Origin: Massariosphaeria phaeospora | Taxonomy: Eukaryota; Ascomycota; Dothideomycetes; Pleosporales | Reading direction: 5' to 3' | Assembly (NCBI GenBank): GCA_011032825.1 | Contig: JAADJZ010000007.1 | Span: forward strand, 806,001 to 870,000 | Length of the DNA: 64,000 nucleotides | Shown: positions 46,321-59,050 of the stretch, piece after piece | How the letters are laid out: every line of letters begins with the position of its first letter | Numbering within the stretch: the stretch's first letter is position 1 | Position numbers and translations under genes: made by a program | The notes under the pieces: model-generated | The model's database searches: none | What the model saw: the letters and a program-made list of their open reading frames with translations, nothing else | What the model was told of the DNA's origin: nothing

Positions 46321-46599
46321 TATTGAAAACTCTTAAGATAAATAATACTTTAATAACTACTTTTTTTTATACTCGCACTAGCGGTACGAAAGTAGCAAAG
46401 CTTAACTTTTACTATAAAAATCGCTTAAAGCTAAAAAACTAGTTACTCTAGTTTAACTTTTTTTTTAAGTTTAAAAATAACTACGTTAACAACGTTAATA
46501 AAGCATTTCTAATAGCTTTTTACATAAAAAAAATAGCTTTTAAGTAAGTTTAACTTTACTTAAAAAAGTACTTAAATAGCAATAATAACAAAAACATAA

Positions 46600-47180
46600 T
46601 TACACGCATGTTTAAAGATCGCGCTGTGTTTAAAAATAAACTGCAACAATTTTACGCAATTGCCAACAAGCTTGCTATTGCAAAAAAAACTATTTAACAA
46701 ATGCGCTAGACTAAGTTAGCTAAAGACTACGTTAACCTATTTTAACAGTACTCTATTTAAACTAACTAAAACAACAAAGCACTTATGCGCATGTACAAGC
46801 AAAGGCTAAAAAATAATGTTAAAGTAAAACTAATGCGCTTTAGAGCAGCTACAAACACTTTAAACAACTTAATTAAAAAATTAATTTGCTTTAACAATAA
46901 GTTGTACAAACTCGCAATTAAAATGCAAGCTAAAGTAAAGTTTTATGTACTAAAAAGCAACAAAAGTTATATACTTAACACTAGCTAGTGTTAAGTACAA
47001 ATTTAACACTTACGCTTAGCAAGTGTATACAACTTAGCTTAAAAATACAAACTTATACACTTTAACAACTTTAACAAAAGCAAACTAATTAATAAATAAT
47101 TAAAGTATAGCAAGAAAATAAAGACTTACTATAATTGTAGCAAACTAGGCTACATTTCTAGCAACTGTTACTAAAAAAAC
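46600..47180 (+). pseudogene. Decayed gag of A2
   Basis: Second copy of the element A gag; the open piece 46785-46988 differs from A1 by substitutions such as KLMRFRAATNTLNN. The zinc knuckle at 47127-47168 reads YYNCSKLGYISSNC: both the first Cys and the His are now Tyr. Confidence 0.75.
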
Positions 47181-48299
47181 AAAGTTGTTTAATAGTTAAA
47201 CGTACTGTCTAATGCTACGAGTAGTATTAATAAAAAATAAAAAGTAATTACTTTTATAAATGTTAAAAATTAAAGAAAACAGTTGCTTAAGAAAATAAGT
47301 TTAGCTAAAAAAAAATTGCTTTGCAACAATTTTAACTTTTTAATAAACAAAAAATATAAGTTACTAGATAAGCAACTAAATCTACTAAATACTATAAAAC
47401 ATAAAAACTAGATTATTAAAAAAAAACAAGTACAAAGAATCTATTAATTTGATACTTTACTTTAAAACAATGTACCTAATTACAACAAAGTAGTGTAAAA
47501 ATATTTTAACAAGCTTAACTAATAGCTTACAAAAAAAAATAAACAAAAAATCTATTAAAAGCTTAAAAAAACAAAACGCTTTAAAGAAAACATTTTACTT
47601 TTAAATTTAAACAAATTAGTTACTAAAAAACACTAGCACAATAAAGCAGCAAGAAAATTTTAACAATACTTTAAAAAAAAACGTAACAACGCAAACTTCT
47701 ACAAACTATAGTACTACTTAAACTACTAAAATTTAAAACACGCGAAAATGTTATAAACAGTGTGCTTTTACAACTACTATTTTACTTATTCTTTTAACAA
47801 ATAAAGCACAAAATAGTTTCTTAAGAAAAAAAGCTAATTTTGCTTTTAAAAGTAGTTTAATTGCAAAAACAATACTTGCAAATACTACTTATAAAACAAA
47901 CGCAACATATTGCACTTTTTTAAGAAAAATAACTTAGTAGAACTACTTGCAATGCAAATGCTTGTAAACAACAACTGTATTTAAGCTTAATAGCAAACTT
48001 GCTTACACTCTAACTGCGCACAGCATTAGACTTTTAAAAAAGCTAACAAATTTAGTACAAATTCTTTTTTAGGCTAGCAACGCTTAACTTTAGAGTTAAA
48101 CAAATTAACGCAATTAACTTAGCAAAATAGATTAAGCTTTTAGTAAAACTTAATAGTTACTTAATAAAAGCTTTAATTAACATAAAAGCATAGAATAACT
48201 TTGTTTTTGCTTAAGTAGTGTTTGTAGCTAGCTTACACTTACTAAAGAAACAATAGCTTTATTTACTTGCTAATGCTAACGAATAGCTTATACAAGCGC

Positions 48300-51200
48300 A
48301 ACTAGTAGTTACATAAAAAATAAGTAACGTACTATTGCACATTAAATAATACTAAAAAAAGTTAGCTTTTAACGTTTTTAAACTAGCTATTTACAATATT
48401 ATTTTAAAACTTTTTTAATTAAAAAAGCACAATTTTTAAATTAACTAAAAAAAGAACACGCTTTTACTAGAGTGTTGTAGAAATAGCGCTTTTAACACTA
48501 TGCCTACGCATTAGCAAAGTTTAATAGCAAATAAAAAAACAATTAACATAATTGCATTAACAAAGGACAGCTTTAAAATACAAAAGTTTAACTTAACAAA
48601 TACTAACTTAAAGCTTTTAAACTAACAAGTTAAAGTAAAAAAAAAAATTAGCGCACTTTTAAAAATACTTTACAAGTACAAAAAGTTTGAATATTTCTTT
48701 TAAAAAGTAGTAAATACAGAAGCATTACTAAAATACAAACTTTAAAACTACAAAATCGTTTTACAAAAAAAAAGCAACTAATTTTTAGCCTAATATATAG
48801 ACTATTAAAAAAAAGTTAAGCATACTTTGCAATTACATTAAAAATAACTTAAAAAAAAGTTACATACAACTATTATAGTTACTTGCAAAATACTTAATTA
48901 TTTTTGTACTAAAAAAAAACAGCGTACTACGACTATGTGTTAACTATTAAAAACTCAACAACATTATAGTTAAAAATTAATACTTTCTACTTAATATTAT
49001 AGAACTATAGAATTAATTATTTTACGCAAAAGTCTTTACAGCGCTTAACTTACAAGATAGTTACTACTTTATTAAAATTAAAAAAAGTAAAAAAAAAAAA
49101 ACAGCGTTTTAAACAAGATATAAACACTATAAATACACTGTTATGCTATTTAAGTTTACAAATACTTTAGCAACTTTTTAAAAACTTATTAACAACGTGT
49201 TAAAAATGCACTTAAATATCTTTGTTGTTGCTTATTTAAACAACATTTTTATTTATTTTAAAATTTAAAAAAACTATGTTAAATATGTTAAAACAGTACT
49301 AAAGTGCTTTAACAAGTTTAACTTTTAACTTAAACTAAAAAAGTGTAAATTTTACAAGCGCGAAGTTGCATTTTTTAGATACATAGTAAAAGCAAACAGA
49401 GTACGCATAAGCAAAAACAAAATTAAAGTAGTTAAAAAATAGCTACAACTTAAGAACGTTAAGAAAATACAATTTTTTTTAAAGTTTTTAAACTTTAATT
49501 GCTAGTTTATTAAAGATTACTTAAAAATTGCTATACTTTTAACAAAGTTTATGCAAAAAAATATAGCTTTTGCATAAAGCAAAAAAGCAAAAGAAACTTT
49601 CTAATAGCTTAAAAACGCAAGCATTAGCTTACTATGCTTTTAAATATTTTAAGCAAAACAACTTTTACGCTTTAAAACTAACGCGTTAGATTTTGCGCTA
49701 AAAAAATGTACTAGTTAATTGTACAAAAGCAAATAGCACTTTATTGCTTACTACTTACGCAAGTTTTTAAGACTTAAAAAATAATACAACGTGCATAATA
49801 AAAAGCTACTAGCTATTATTGCATACTTACAGCATTAAAAAGTATACGCAAAAAGTTGCTTAAAACTTACAATATTTACAAATTACAAAAACTTAGTTAA
49901 TTTTACAACTACTAAAGTACTTAACTAAAAGCAAGTTAGATAGTTAAAAATGTTAAGCTAGTACAAGTTTAAAATTGTGTACACACTAAAAAAAAATAAC
50001 AGCAAAGCTAACGCTTTTAGCTAACAATATAATATTGCTAAAACAAAAAAAATTATTAACACTATAATACTTAAAGTTAACTAAAACAAATTACTAAAAC
50101 TAGCTAAAACGCTAAATATGCTTTTAAAAACTACAATTATAGTTTTAAAAAAATTGCAAAAAGCAATTATACAACAACATTACAATAACCTAGTTTACAG
50201 TTACTTTAAAATTACACGAACAATAAAACTTATTAAGCAAAACTACAAGTTTAGCAAAATAAAAAACAAAGTTACTGCAATTATTAAAAAATGTGCAAAC
50301 TATTAGAAAAACAAATATAGTACTTACGTACAATACAAAAAAATGCAAGCTTTAAAGCTACTAAATAAGCTTTAGACTAATATTTTTATAAATTTCGTAA
50401 CAAAATTGCTTTTGTTAAAGAACTTTGCTATAGAAATAGCTTACAACGCTATTATAGTTATAGTTAACCAATTTACTAAATACGCGAAAATAGTACTTTT
50501 TAAGAATACGTATACTGCGCAACAACTAGAATTTATTTTTCTAAATTAACTTATCTAATACTATAAAATACTTAAATTAATTATTAATAACAAAAACAAG
50601 CTTTTTACATTAAACTATTAAACAACTTTGTTAGCTGCAATTAAAACAAAACGCAAGCTGTTAACAGCGTATTATCTACAAACAAATAAGTAAATAAAAA
50701 AAACAAATTAAATTATAAAAACATATCTAAGAATATACAGCAATAAACAACAAACTAATTAAATAAAGCTTTTACTAATAGCATAGTTAGCGTATAACAA
50801 CAAGTTGTTTAAGTTTATAAAACAAACACTTTACTACGCGAATTACAAAAAACACTTATATTTTTTTAAAAAAACATTTTTAAGCGCAAAAGCTAAAACT
50901 ACTACAAAAGTAGTAAAAGAACTTAAAAAAATACATAAGTTACTACGAAGTAAACTTAAAATAGCGCAACGCTAAAGCATTTTATATGTTAACTAAAAAC
51001 AAAAAATAGCACTTTAGCTAAAGAAAGAAAATAGAGTTTATTTCTTTACAAAGAATTTGCGTACAAAATAACTAAGCAAAAGTCTAAACAACGTTAAAGT
51101 TAAACTATTTTTAATATTAAAACAACGAAGCTTAGTTAATTACAAATTAAACTTGCTTAAAAACGCAAAGATCTACTTAGTATTTTACATATTCTTGTTA

Positions 51201-51420
51201 GAACTAGCTAACTTACAAACGCTACTCTAGCGAACTTTTCGCTATAAAACTAAAAAAAAAAACGAATTTAAAGTTAAAAAAATTATTGCACACTAAGTTG
51301 TAGATAACTAGAAAAAATACTTAGTTAAATAGTTAAGCTACCTAGACAGCGAAAATACATAAAAACTAAATACAAACTTTACAAACTGCTACTAAATTCT
51401 AGCATAGTATCTGTAAAACT
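48300..51420 (+). pseudogene. Decayed pol of A2 (RT, RNase H, integrase, chromodomain)
   Basis: Translating the main frame shows Ty3/gypsy landmarks broken by TAA/TAG: the reverse transcriptase active site at 49233-49244 reads YLNN instead of YxDD; RNase H near 49.67-49.78 kb reads KTNALDFAL; the integrase zinc and core region includes the open piece 50118-50306 (QQHYNNLVYSYFKIT ... CANY) and then IVNQFTKYA; the last part reads KVKKIIAH, KKYLVK and LDSENT, the chromodomain pattern. Loss of both catalytic aspartates alone would prevent activity. Confidence 0.8.
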
Positions 51421-52429
51421 GCGTTTAATCGTAGGTTTAATAACACTTAAAATAAATTAATAGTATAGTAATAAAGATAGTATATTCGTGTAAAAGAAAC
51501 GAATCGCTGTTTTGGTAGCAATTCGGTGCGAGGTACTTTTAAAAGCTTCGCAAAGAACTAGTCTAGCCCGTTATAGCCTATAGTAGCTATTAATTAAAAA
51601 GAAACAAATACGTAAAGCTACTTAGCTTTACATTATTTCTTTTCTAAAGGCTCAAACGTTTTGTAAGCTAACTTCGTTTGAAATTCTTTAATAGAAGCCT
51701 ATATAGGCTATTGTAAAGTAGAATAGCTTCTTAAAGCTTTATACTAATGCTTCGAACTAGTGCGAACTTAGGTAAAGTTAAAGTAAAAAAGTAGTAAAGT
51801 TTTTTTTAGTAAAGCTAGCGATAAAGTGTACTGCTAGTAGAATCTAGCGAATTTTCAACCTAGCAGCGAGTGCTGCCTATAGTTTTTTTATAGCTCGTAC
51901 TAGCTTTTTTTAACTTTTATTCTTACATCAACTTTGCTAAATTCTTGGATTTAAAAATTAGTTAACGTTAGAATAAGTAAGTTGATCTAGGTTATAATAA
52001 GCTATTGTAGAGTATTTAGTAGCTAACAATGTAACTATTAGTTCTTTTTCTGCATATTAGCTTGCGTTAGCTTTTTCTTAGCTACTTTAATTCTTTACTA
52101 GCTAACATAAACATTACTAGAGTTAGCAATAACATTCTAGATAATAGCAATTTTACAGTGCACTTCTACGCGCGTTGCGTTGCGTTTTAAAGCAATAAAA
52201 AGTACTATTACCTAAGCTAAGTAGAATGCTGCATGCTTATTGTTAACAACTTTAACAAGCGTTTGTATTGAAAGTAAATTGTTAAAAACAACAAAAGCAA
52301 AGAGCATAAGTATTTAAAATGCTTTTAGTATTTTAATACAAACTAAAACTACTGTTTGGTGTGTATCTAAACTAGTTAAAAGCGTTATAAGCTATTCTAA
52401 TTCTATATAAAGTACTAGAAAAGCTTTAA

Positions 52430-52662
52430 AATAAATTGAAAAAAGTTGTGCTCGCTTTAAAAAGAGTTCGCAACAAGAGTTATTTTGTAGTTGTTTTTAA
52501 CTTTGCTTACAAGCCTCTGTCCCTTGGCGCGCTTAAAACTAAAAAAAAAGTTTCTAAAACTCTTCGCTAGTTCAAAGCGTATACTTACGATAAAATAGAG
52601 CTTGCTATAATAAAAATAAGCAGAACTTGCAAGAACATTTTTAAAACGCTTAACAAGTATGT
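52430..52662 (+). pseudogene. Unidentified decayed frame, left part
   Basis: One plus-strand frame shows few stops and reads KRVRNKSYFVVVFNFAYKP, GALKTKKKVSKTLR, then KAYTYDKIELAIIKISRTC and KNIFKTLNKYV up to the element B insertion site. The only stops are TAG, as expected from a mutated CAG or TGG. The same frame continues after element B. I do not recognise the protein; Lys enrichment is partly a product of G-to-A change. Confidence 0.4.
52658..52662. other. Target site duplication, left copy (TATGT)
   Basis: The five bases before the 5' LTR of element B are identical to the five after its 3' LTR (59842-59846). This is the 5-bp duplication expected from gypsy integrase. Confidence 0.85.
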
Positions 52663-53164
52663 TGTTACAAACAAAGATAATACTAAGTATCGTAAACTAA
52701 GCAACGACGTAGAAAAGTTGTTAGAGCTTGCAAGTTTACAAAACAAAAGTACAGCAATGCGCGAAGCAGAATTAAGTTAGCAGTTACGTAATAGTAATTA
52801 GTATAATTAAAGCTTTAGCGAACTAAGTATACTAAGCAGCAAGCGCTTAGCTAGCCTAAAGCGCTTAGTAACTAAGCACACTAAACGGACTAAGCAGAAC
52901 GCTTTTAGCAAAGAATTATAGAACTATATAGATTAGCAGAATTTCTTTTACAATTTGAATTCTTTGTAGTTAACTCTTTTAAGTACATTTTATACATAGA
53001 TTGGATCTATAAGCAACAAATTGCTACTTTGTTATTCTATCTAGAATAAAATTAAAATTGTTTTTTTTATTGTTATTAAGCTTTTTAAACACAGAACAAT
53101 TCCTTAAGCAGAATCTTTAAGTTCAATCAAAATTACTTTTAGTAAAAAAACACTTTTAATAACA
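52663..53164 (+). repeat. 5' LTR of element B
   Basis: 502 bp, TGTTACAAAC...TTAATAACA. It aligns without apparent gaps to the 3' LTR; visible differences are transitions (for example GGATCTATAAG against AAATTTATAAG). It contains several AAGCGCTTAG motifs. Confidence 0.88.
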
Positions 53165-53399
53165 CGTTAACTACTTTAGGTTTAAAACTAAGACAATATA
53201 GTAACACTTACGAGCTTACGCACGACAAGTAGCAGCGTTACTATACTTACAACGAACTTAGCAACTGTAATAGCAAAGCAAGCTAATTAGATACAGCAGC
53301 AAGTAAAATAAATTTAAAAACTATTAGCAGCAGTTATAGAGCTTTAAAGTAGAATAGAAAAAAAGTTAGCAAAAGCACTCTTCCTAAAGAAATATAGCG

Positions 53400-54450
53400 A
53401 GAAAAAAAAAAACTTAAAACTTTTTTTTACTAACGTAGACTTTTACTGCTGTTATTATAGCAATAGCTTTTACACAAATTAAAACAAGATTCTAGCAGCT
53501 AAAATGCACATGAAAGACAACGCAATAGAATAGTTTTAGCTATACGCTAAAAATTACGTTACGCACGTAAAAAACGTAAAAAAAATAAAGCAAAACACGA
53601 AGCGCATTTTTAAAAACTAAAAGTTGTTTAAGCAAAAACTTTATACAATCTACAACAAAGTAAACAAAACGCAGCAAGTAATAAATTAACTTAAACTACT
53701 TAAGCAGAAAAGCTCAGCTAGCGAGTACACAATTAAATTTAAAAAAATTTAAGCTAAAGTAGATAACGTAGAAAAACGCGGCTTATGCAAGTTTTACTAC
53801 GCAAAGTTAAAAAAACACGTAAAAAATAAAATTAGTTAAAACAAAAAACTAGAAAAACTCAACGAGTTGATTAAAACTGCAGTACAAATTAACAACTAAC
53901 TATAGCAACAATAGCAAGAACGCAAGTTTACTATTAAACTATACATACGCCTAGTAGCAACAACTAAAAAAACTTATTACTACGACCTAATAGATATCGA
54001 CAGCGTTAAACAAATTTAGAACAACAAACTACTACAAAAGCAGTTTAACAAAAAGAACGCTACCTTAACAAAGCAAAACTTTAAAAACAAGCTATTTAAA
54101 AAAAAACGCTAGAAGCGTTACAACAATAAAGTATGTTTTTAATATAGTAAAAACAAATACTTTTGCAGAAACTACTTAGAAATACTATAGAAAGTAGCAA
54201 GCGCGCAAGCTGCTACTATTGCTATAGTTTAACTACAGCAAGTAGCTACACTATATTCAAAAATCTACGAAAAACTAAAGAACGAATAGGTTGAGGTTGA
54301 AAATCTAATAACAAAAAAATAAGCAAGCTAGGAAGCCAAGCTTGCTTATCTACAAGTAAAAGCAATTACAAATTAACTTTAGAACTACAAGTACTAGATG
54401 TGCGGTAAAGTTACTTACATTGCACAGTACTACGACTAGAAGTTTAAAAA
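53400..54450 (+). pseudogene. Decayed gag of element B
   Basis: The frame reads LAAKMHMKDNAIE, YAKNYVTHVKNVKKI, KQKLYTIYNKVNKTQQ, SASEYTIKFKKI and EKRGLCKFYYAKLKKHVK, a gypsy-type capsid. The knuckle near 54,390-54,433 reads Y-stop-MCGKVTYIAQYY, so the first Cys, the His and the last Cys have all become Tyr. All these changes are TGC-to-TAC or CAC-to-TAC. Confidence 0.7.
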
Positions 54451-54539
54451 ACTGCAAATTAAAAAACTACAAAAATAAAAAGCTGCAAACGCAGCAATAG
54501 CACAACAAAGACTAACAAAAAAGAAAATAAAGTTCGCTA

Positions 54540-54960
54540 ATTAGAACAATTACGGAAACTTACTTTAGCACTAGTGCAACAAGAAGAACTGCATGTACTA
54601 CGCAAACAATAAAATTTTTGCACAACAGTAGCTAAAGTTACTATTATACGTTTTGCTTAAAAACGGCAAATGTATAGTAACAGAATGTTACGTACATAAC
54701 TACAACAATTAGTTTAAAAGCTACAGCAGCAGCTGCGCATAGGTATAGTGTTACAATAAAAAGTGTTAAACACACTAGTTTAGTAAGCATATTACAGAAT
54801 AGTAGCTTATAAGTTTAAAAAACAAGAACTACTTAAAATGCAACAACAAATTATGTATAAAAAACTACGAAACGTGCTAAGCAGCACGCTAGCTTTTTTG
54901 CATCTAAAAATGCGCGATCTACTAGCTATAGAAATACGCAACTAAATAGAATTTTAAAAA
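54540..54960 (+). pseudogene. Extra Cys-rich stretch in element B polyprotein
   Basis: In the gag frame, downstream of the knuckle, cysteines recur in pairs: CNKKNCMYY, GKCIVTEC, SSSCA, CYNKKC, KCNNKLC, YETC, FCI and KCAIY, interleaved with His. This looks like a decayed zinc-binding domain between capsid and protease. I do not know a named domain for it. The retained Cys codons despite heavy mutation suggest it was originally even richer in Cys. Confidence 0.45.
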
Positions 54961-55249
54961 TTAAAACTATAGCAAACACTTACAGCTATAAAAATGTTTT
55001 ATTAACTAATGCAAATACTACGAACAATAAAACATCTTAAAAAAACAAGTTTTAAAAGTTTTTTTAGCAAAAAACTAGAGAGCTACTAGACCTATAGTTA
55101 GAATAGTATAAGTACTTTTAGCACAGCTGTACAAAGCGTGCAAAAAACGCAACTAAAACAAAATTACATAAAAGTAAAAGCAAAAGTTGCAAGCTAAAAG
55201 CTTACTGCACTACTTAATAGCAAAGCTGCTTAAACATTAGTCTCCTTAA

Positions 55250-58200
55250 AATAAGTAAAAAAAAACAAAATACTTTATTAAGTTAAAAATTAACTAATAC
55301 AAATAGTGTTAGCTAACAGACAACTACTTAAATATAAAAACAGTTTAATCAACTTAAAAACTTATAAAGTTAAACTAAAAGTTGCGAGCATTAAGCACTA
55401 ACAGTGTATTAATATTATAAACTTTAAAAGTTTTAACATGTATATTAGGTACGACTAGCTACAAAAACACAACTTTAATATTAATTAAAAAAACGAAACA
55501 ATACGCAGCTGAAGGCTTAGAAAGAAAGTCGCTGTAGTACAACAAAACAAATTAACAATTCAAAGCTTACTTAAAAACAAAAAAATTAGTTTAATTTTAC
55601 TTTACAAGATCGCGAGAATTTGTAAAAAAAACTCTTAGCAGATAAGCGTTATGTAGATACAACAAGTTGCGCCTTTAAAAGTAAGCAAACTACAATTCAA
55701 CTTTTCTAAGAAACTAAAAAAAAAGTTTAAAAACCTTTTTACAGAATACTAAGCGGAGTTTAAAAGTTTTTTTTAAAAAAAACAAAAAGCACAACTTAGC
55801 AAACTACTAAAAATAAAATTATAAGATTATTTTTAAAAAAAGAACAAAACTACAACTAAAACTAATGTATTCTCTAACTTACAACTAGCAGAAAAAATTA
55901 AAAAAATACATTTAAAAAAATATCTAGCGAGAATACATACAACTAAGCAAAAGCTTAATAGCTTCGCTAATATTGTTTGTACTTAAAAAAAACAAGGAAT
56001 TAAAACTATGCGTAGATTTTCGACATTTTAACAACGTTACACAAAAAAACAAATACTTACTACTACTTATTTAAGAGCTTATAAATTAACTTTAAAAAGT
56101 AAAATAAATTACAAAACTTAACGTACGAGACAGATATTATTGCATTAAAATTGCAAAAAAGCACAAATAAATAACAGCTTTTAAAACTAGATATAAACTC
56201 TATAAGTACTAAGTTATGCTGTTTAAATTAACTAATGCTCTAGCTACGTTTTAGGCTTTAATTAACAAAGCACTATACAAATACTTAAACATTTTTGTTA
56301 CAGCGTACTTAGACAACGTATTAATATACTCTAAAAAAACGCTCGAAGAACATCAAGAACATGTCAAAAAAGTGCTACAAAAAATAAAGCAGTACTAGCT
56401 ACTTTTTCACTTGAAAAAGTGTAAATTCTACGTTACAAAAACTAGCTATTTTAGATTTATTATCTTAAAAGAAAGTGTGTTAATAGACTTGAAAAAGATT
56501 TAAACTGTACAGAAATAGCTAACTTTTAAAACAGTAAAAAACGTGCAGTTTTTTCTAAAATTTGCTAACTTTTATTAAAAGTTTATTAAAAATTACTTTA
56601 AGACTACGACACTACTCTTAGAAGTTACTAAAAAAAATAAAAAATTTAAATAAACAAAAACACAAAAATAGGCGTTTTAAGAACTTAAAAAAAAGTTTAC
56701 TACAGCACTAATGCTACAAATGCACAACCTAAAAAAGAAAACTTAAGTAAAAACTAATGCTTTAGACTATGCATTAAGAGCAATACTCTTACAGCAATGC
56801 AACGATAGAAAATAAAAACTAGTGTTTTACTATTCTAGAAAGTTTTTAAAAGTAAAACTCAACTACAACGTTTATAATAAAAAGCTATTAGCAATAATAA
56901 ACGCCTTTAAACAGTAGAAAGCATAGCTAAAAAAAGCAAAGCATTAAGTACAAGTGTACTTAGATTATTAGAACCTTACTAGCTTTACTACAACTAAAAA
57001 ATTAAATTAACAACAAGTTAAATAAGCTAAATTTATAGCAAATTACAATATCAAGATTTACTATTGCAAAGAAACTAACAACGAAGTTGCAAACGCGCTT
57101 AGTTAAAAATTAGATTTTATAAAAACTAACAAACTAGTTACGCACAACCTAGTATTACAACGGAATTTAAACAAAACTCTTAAATACAACTAACTACAAT
57201 TAGCTAAAATAGCTAAAGTTACAAGCATTAAAGAAAGAATGCACTAAAAATAGAGCAAAAATAACTAGCAAAGATAAATAGTTACAAACGACACTTAAGC
57301 TATACAGCTTATTTAAGAATTACATACTTTACAAGCATACAAACACTTAGAAATTAAAAAAATAGTTTAACAAATTTTAAACAAGTACTTAATACTTTAT
57401 GTACAAAACATAGTTTAGAAAGTAGTAAGCAACTATTTAGATTGTTTTAAAAACAAACCTAAGAGACACAAGCTCTACGAATTACTTTAACTACTAAAAC
57501 TACTCGCACGCTTATAAATTAGCGTTACAATAGACTTTATAGTAAAGCTTTTAAAATTGTTAAAACCTAAATTAGCACGGCTATGCAATTCGATATTAGT
57601 AATTGTAAATTAATTAACTAAAAAATTACATTTTGTACTAACAGAAAAATTAATTACAGTAGAAAAAATAGCTTACGAGGTTACAAAAGCACTTGTTGCT
57701 AATTACAAATTGCTAAAACAGTTTATTACTAATAGAAACAAGCTGTTTACATTAAAGTTTTAGAATACGTTTCTAGCCTAGTTAGAAGTTGCAAAAAAGC
57801 TATTAACAAGCTTTCACCTGCAAACAAACAGCTAGACAGAACGAATAAACTAAACACTAGAATAGTATCTACAAATGTACACTAACAAGCTGCAAAACAA
57901 CTAGGTTAAACTTCTACTAACAGCACAATTAGCATACAATAGTACGAGGTTTACAACTACGAAACACTCGCTATACTACGCAAACTACAAATACGAGCTA
58001 GTAGCTTATTAAAATTTAAAAAATATTAAAAGCATTTTGCTAGTAGTAGACAACAAAGCTTTTAGAATGCAAGAATTATACAACAAACTAAGCTAACAAA
58101 TCGCTTAAAAAAACTTTACGACAGCTAAGTTAGTAAACAAGAAAAAGCTTAAGAAACTAACTTTTAAAAAAGAGAATAGAGTTTTTCTCTTACGAAAAAA

Positions 58201-58600
58201 CCTAAAAACTAAACAGCTATGCAACAAATTAAACAACTTTCAAATAAAACTATTTAGAATCTTAAAAGTTAAAAGACTTGTATTATTTAAACTACAGCTA
58301 CTTACAAGCATGCGCATACATCTAGTTTTTTACAAATTACTTTTTAAACTAGCACTACTAGACGCTAAAGTAGCAACTAATGTTAAACTTAAAGACAAAG
58401 AGTACGAAGTTGAAAAAGTTAAAAACCTATAGAAGTTTAAACGTTAGTAAAAATACATAGTTAAATAGCAAAAATAGCTAGAGAGCTAGAATACATAGAA
58501 ACTAATATAGAATCTTACGAACTGCAAGAAACTAGTACAAAAGTATTACTAGCAAAATCTAGAAGCAAGGAATCCAAGTTTTTTAAAAAAGCAGAAAAGT
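55250..58600 (+). pseudogene. Decayed pol of element B
   Basis: Protease region reads INFKSFNMYIRYDWLQKHN. The reverse transcriptase site at 56306-56317 reads YLDN (second Asp lost). RNase H reads KTNALDYALRAILLQQ and then VFYYSRKF; integrase reads ISVTIDFIVKLL, VIVN, FITNRNKLFTLKF, TSFHLQTNS-TERIN and QLAYNSTRF; the C-terminal part reads KENRVFLLRKNLKT, KLFRILKVKR, and KDKEYEVEKVKNL with YLVK-like spacing, a chromodomain. Frame is broken throughout by TAA/TAG. Confidence 0.75.
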
Positions 58601-58649
58601 CAAAAAAAAAAAAACAAGCAAAGAAAAGTTAGTTTGTAACTAGCTTAAG

Positions 58650-59050
58650 TTAGCTAAAAGCGTTTTAAATAGCAGCGGTACAGAACTATTAGTAGAAGTT
58701 GTACTTTTAGAATTAACAGCAGCGTTGAACTGCGCAGCTTCTAGTTTCTCTAGCTCTTTAATAGCAACCTACTTATTAGCAAAACGCTAATTTTTTTTTA
58801 TCTTAGCAATAGAAAGCTCTACTCGAAGAGTAGCAGCACGAAACTTTGCTGTAGACACTAGCTAAGCAGCTTAGATCCGTGCAAATAACACCTGTTGCTT
58901 AGCTAGCAAAAGCTAATATTGCAAGTTGCAACGCTTTTGTTAAAAAGCTACTTACTTTTTCTTTGTTAGAGCAAGACTGTAGAGCGCGCTAAACTAAAAG
59001 CATTTAGCATACTTATCTAACGAGAGATTAACTAGGCACTTTAGGTTTTT
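58650..59050 (-). pseudogene. Antisense frame between pol and 3' LTR of element B
   Basis: On the minus strand this reads AKQQVLFARI, LVSTAKFRAATLRVELSIAK and then, one base out of frame after an A8 run, VAIKELEKLEAAQFNAAVNS. Stops are TAG or TAA only. It has coiled-coil-like composition. It may be a real antisense gene of the element; function unknown. Confidence 0.4.

Larger units (their letters stand above)
45849..51425 (+). mobile_element. Ty3/gypsy chromovirus copy A2 (lacks 3' LTR)
   Basis: Most complete plus-strand copy of element A: 5' LTR, gag, protease, reverse transcriptase, RNase H, integrase and a C-terminal chromodomain, all decayed. Comparison with inverted copy A3 shows that similarity is lost at about 51,425, shortly after the chromodomain; the 3' untranslated region and the 3' LTR seen in A3 are absent. 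The element was therefore truncated after insertion, or its end was replaced. Confidence 0.8.
51426..52662. other. Unassigned decayed DNA left of element B
   Basis: AT-rich, with paired motifs such as AGCCTATA...TATAGGCTA. It follows the truncated A2 and precedes the element B insertion. The last 230 bases read as part of an unidentified frame described separately. I could not assign the rest to any element family. Confidence 0.5.

Noticed and set aside
51426..52000. A 3' LTR for copy A2
   Set aside because: No TGTTAC start or match to the A3 LTR was found where it should be.
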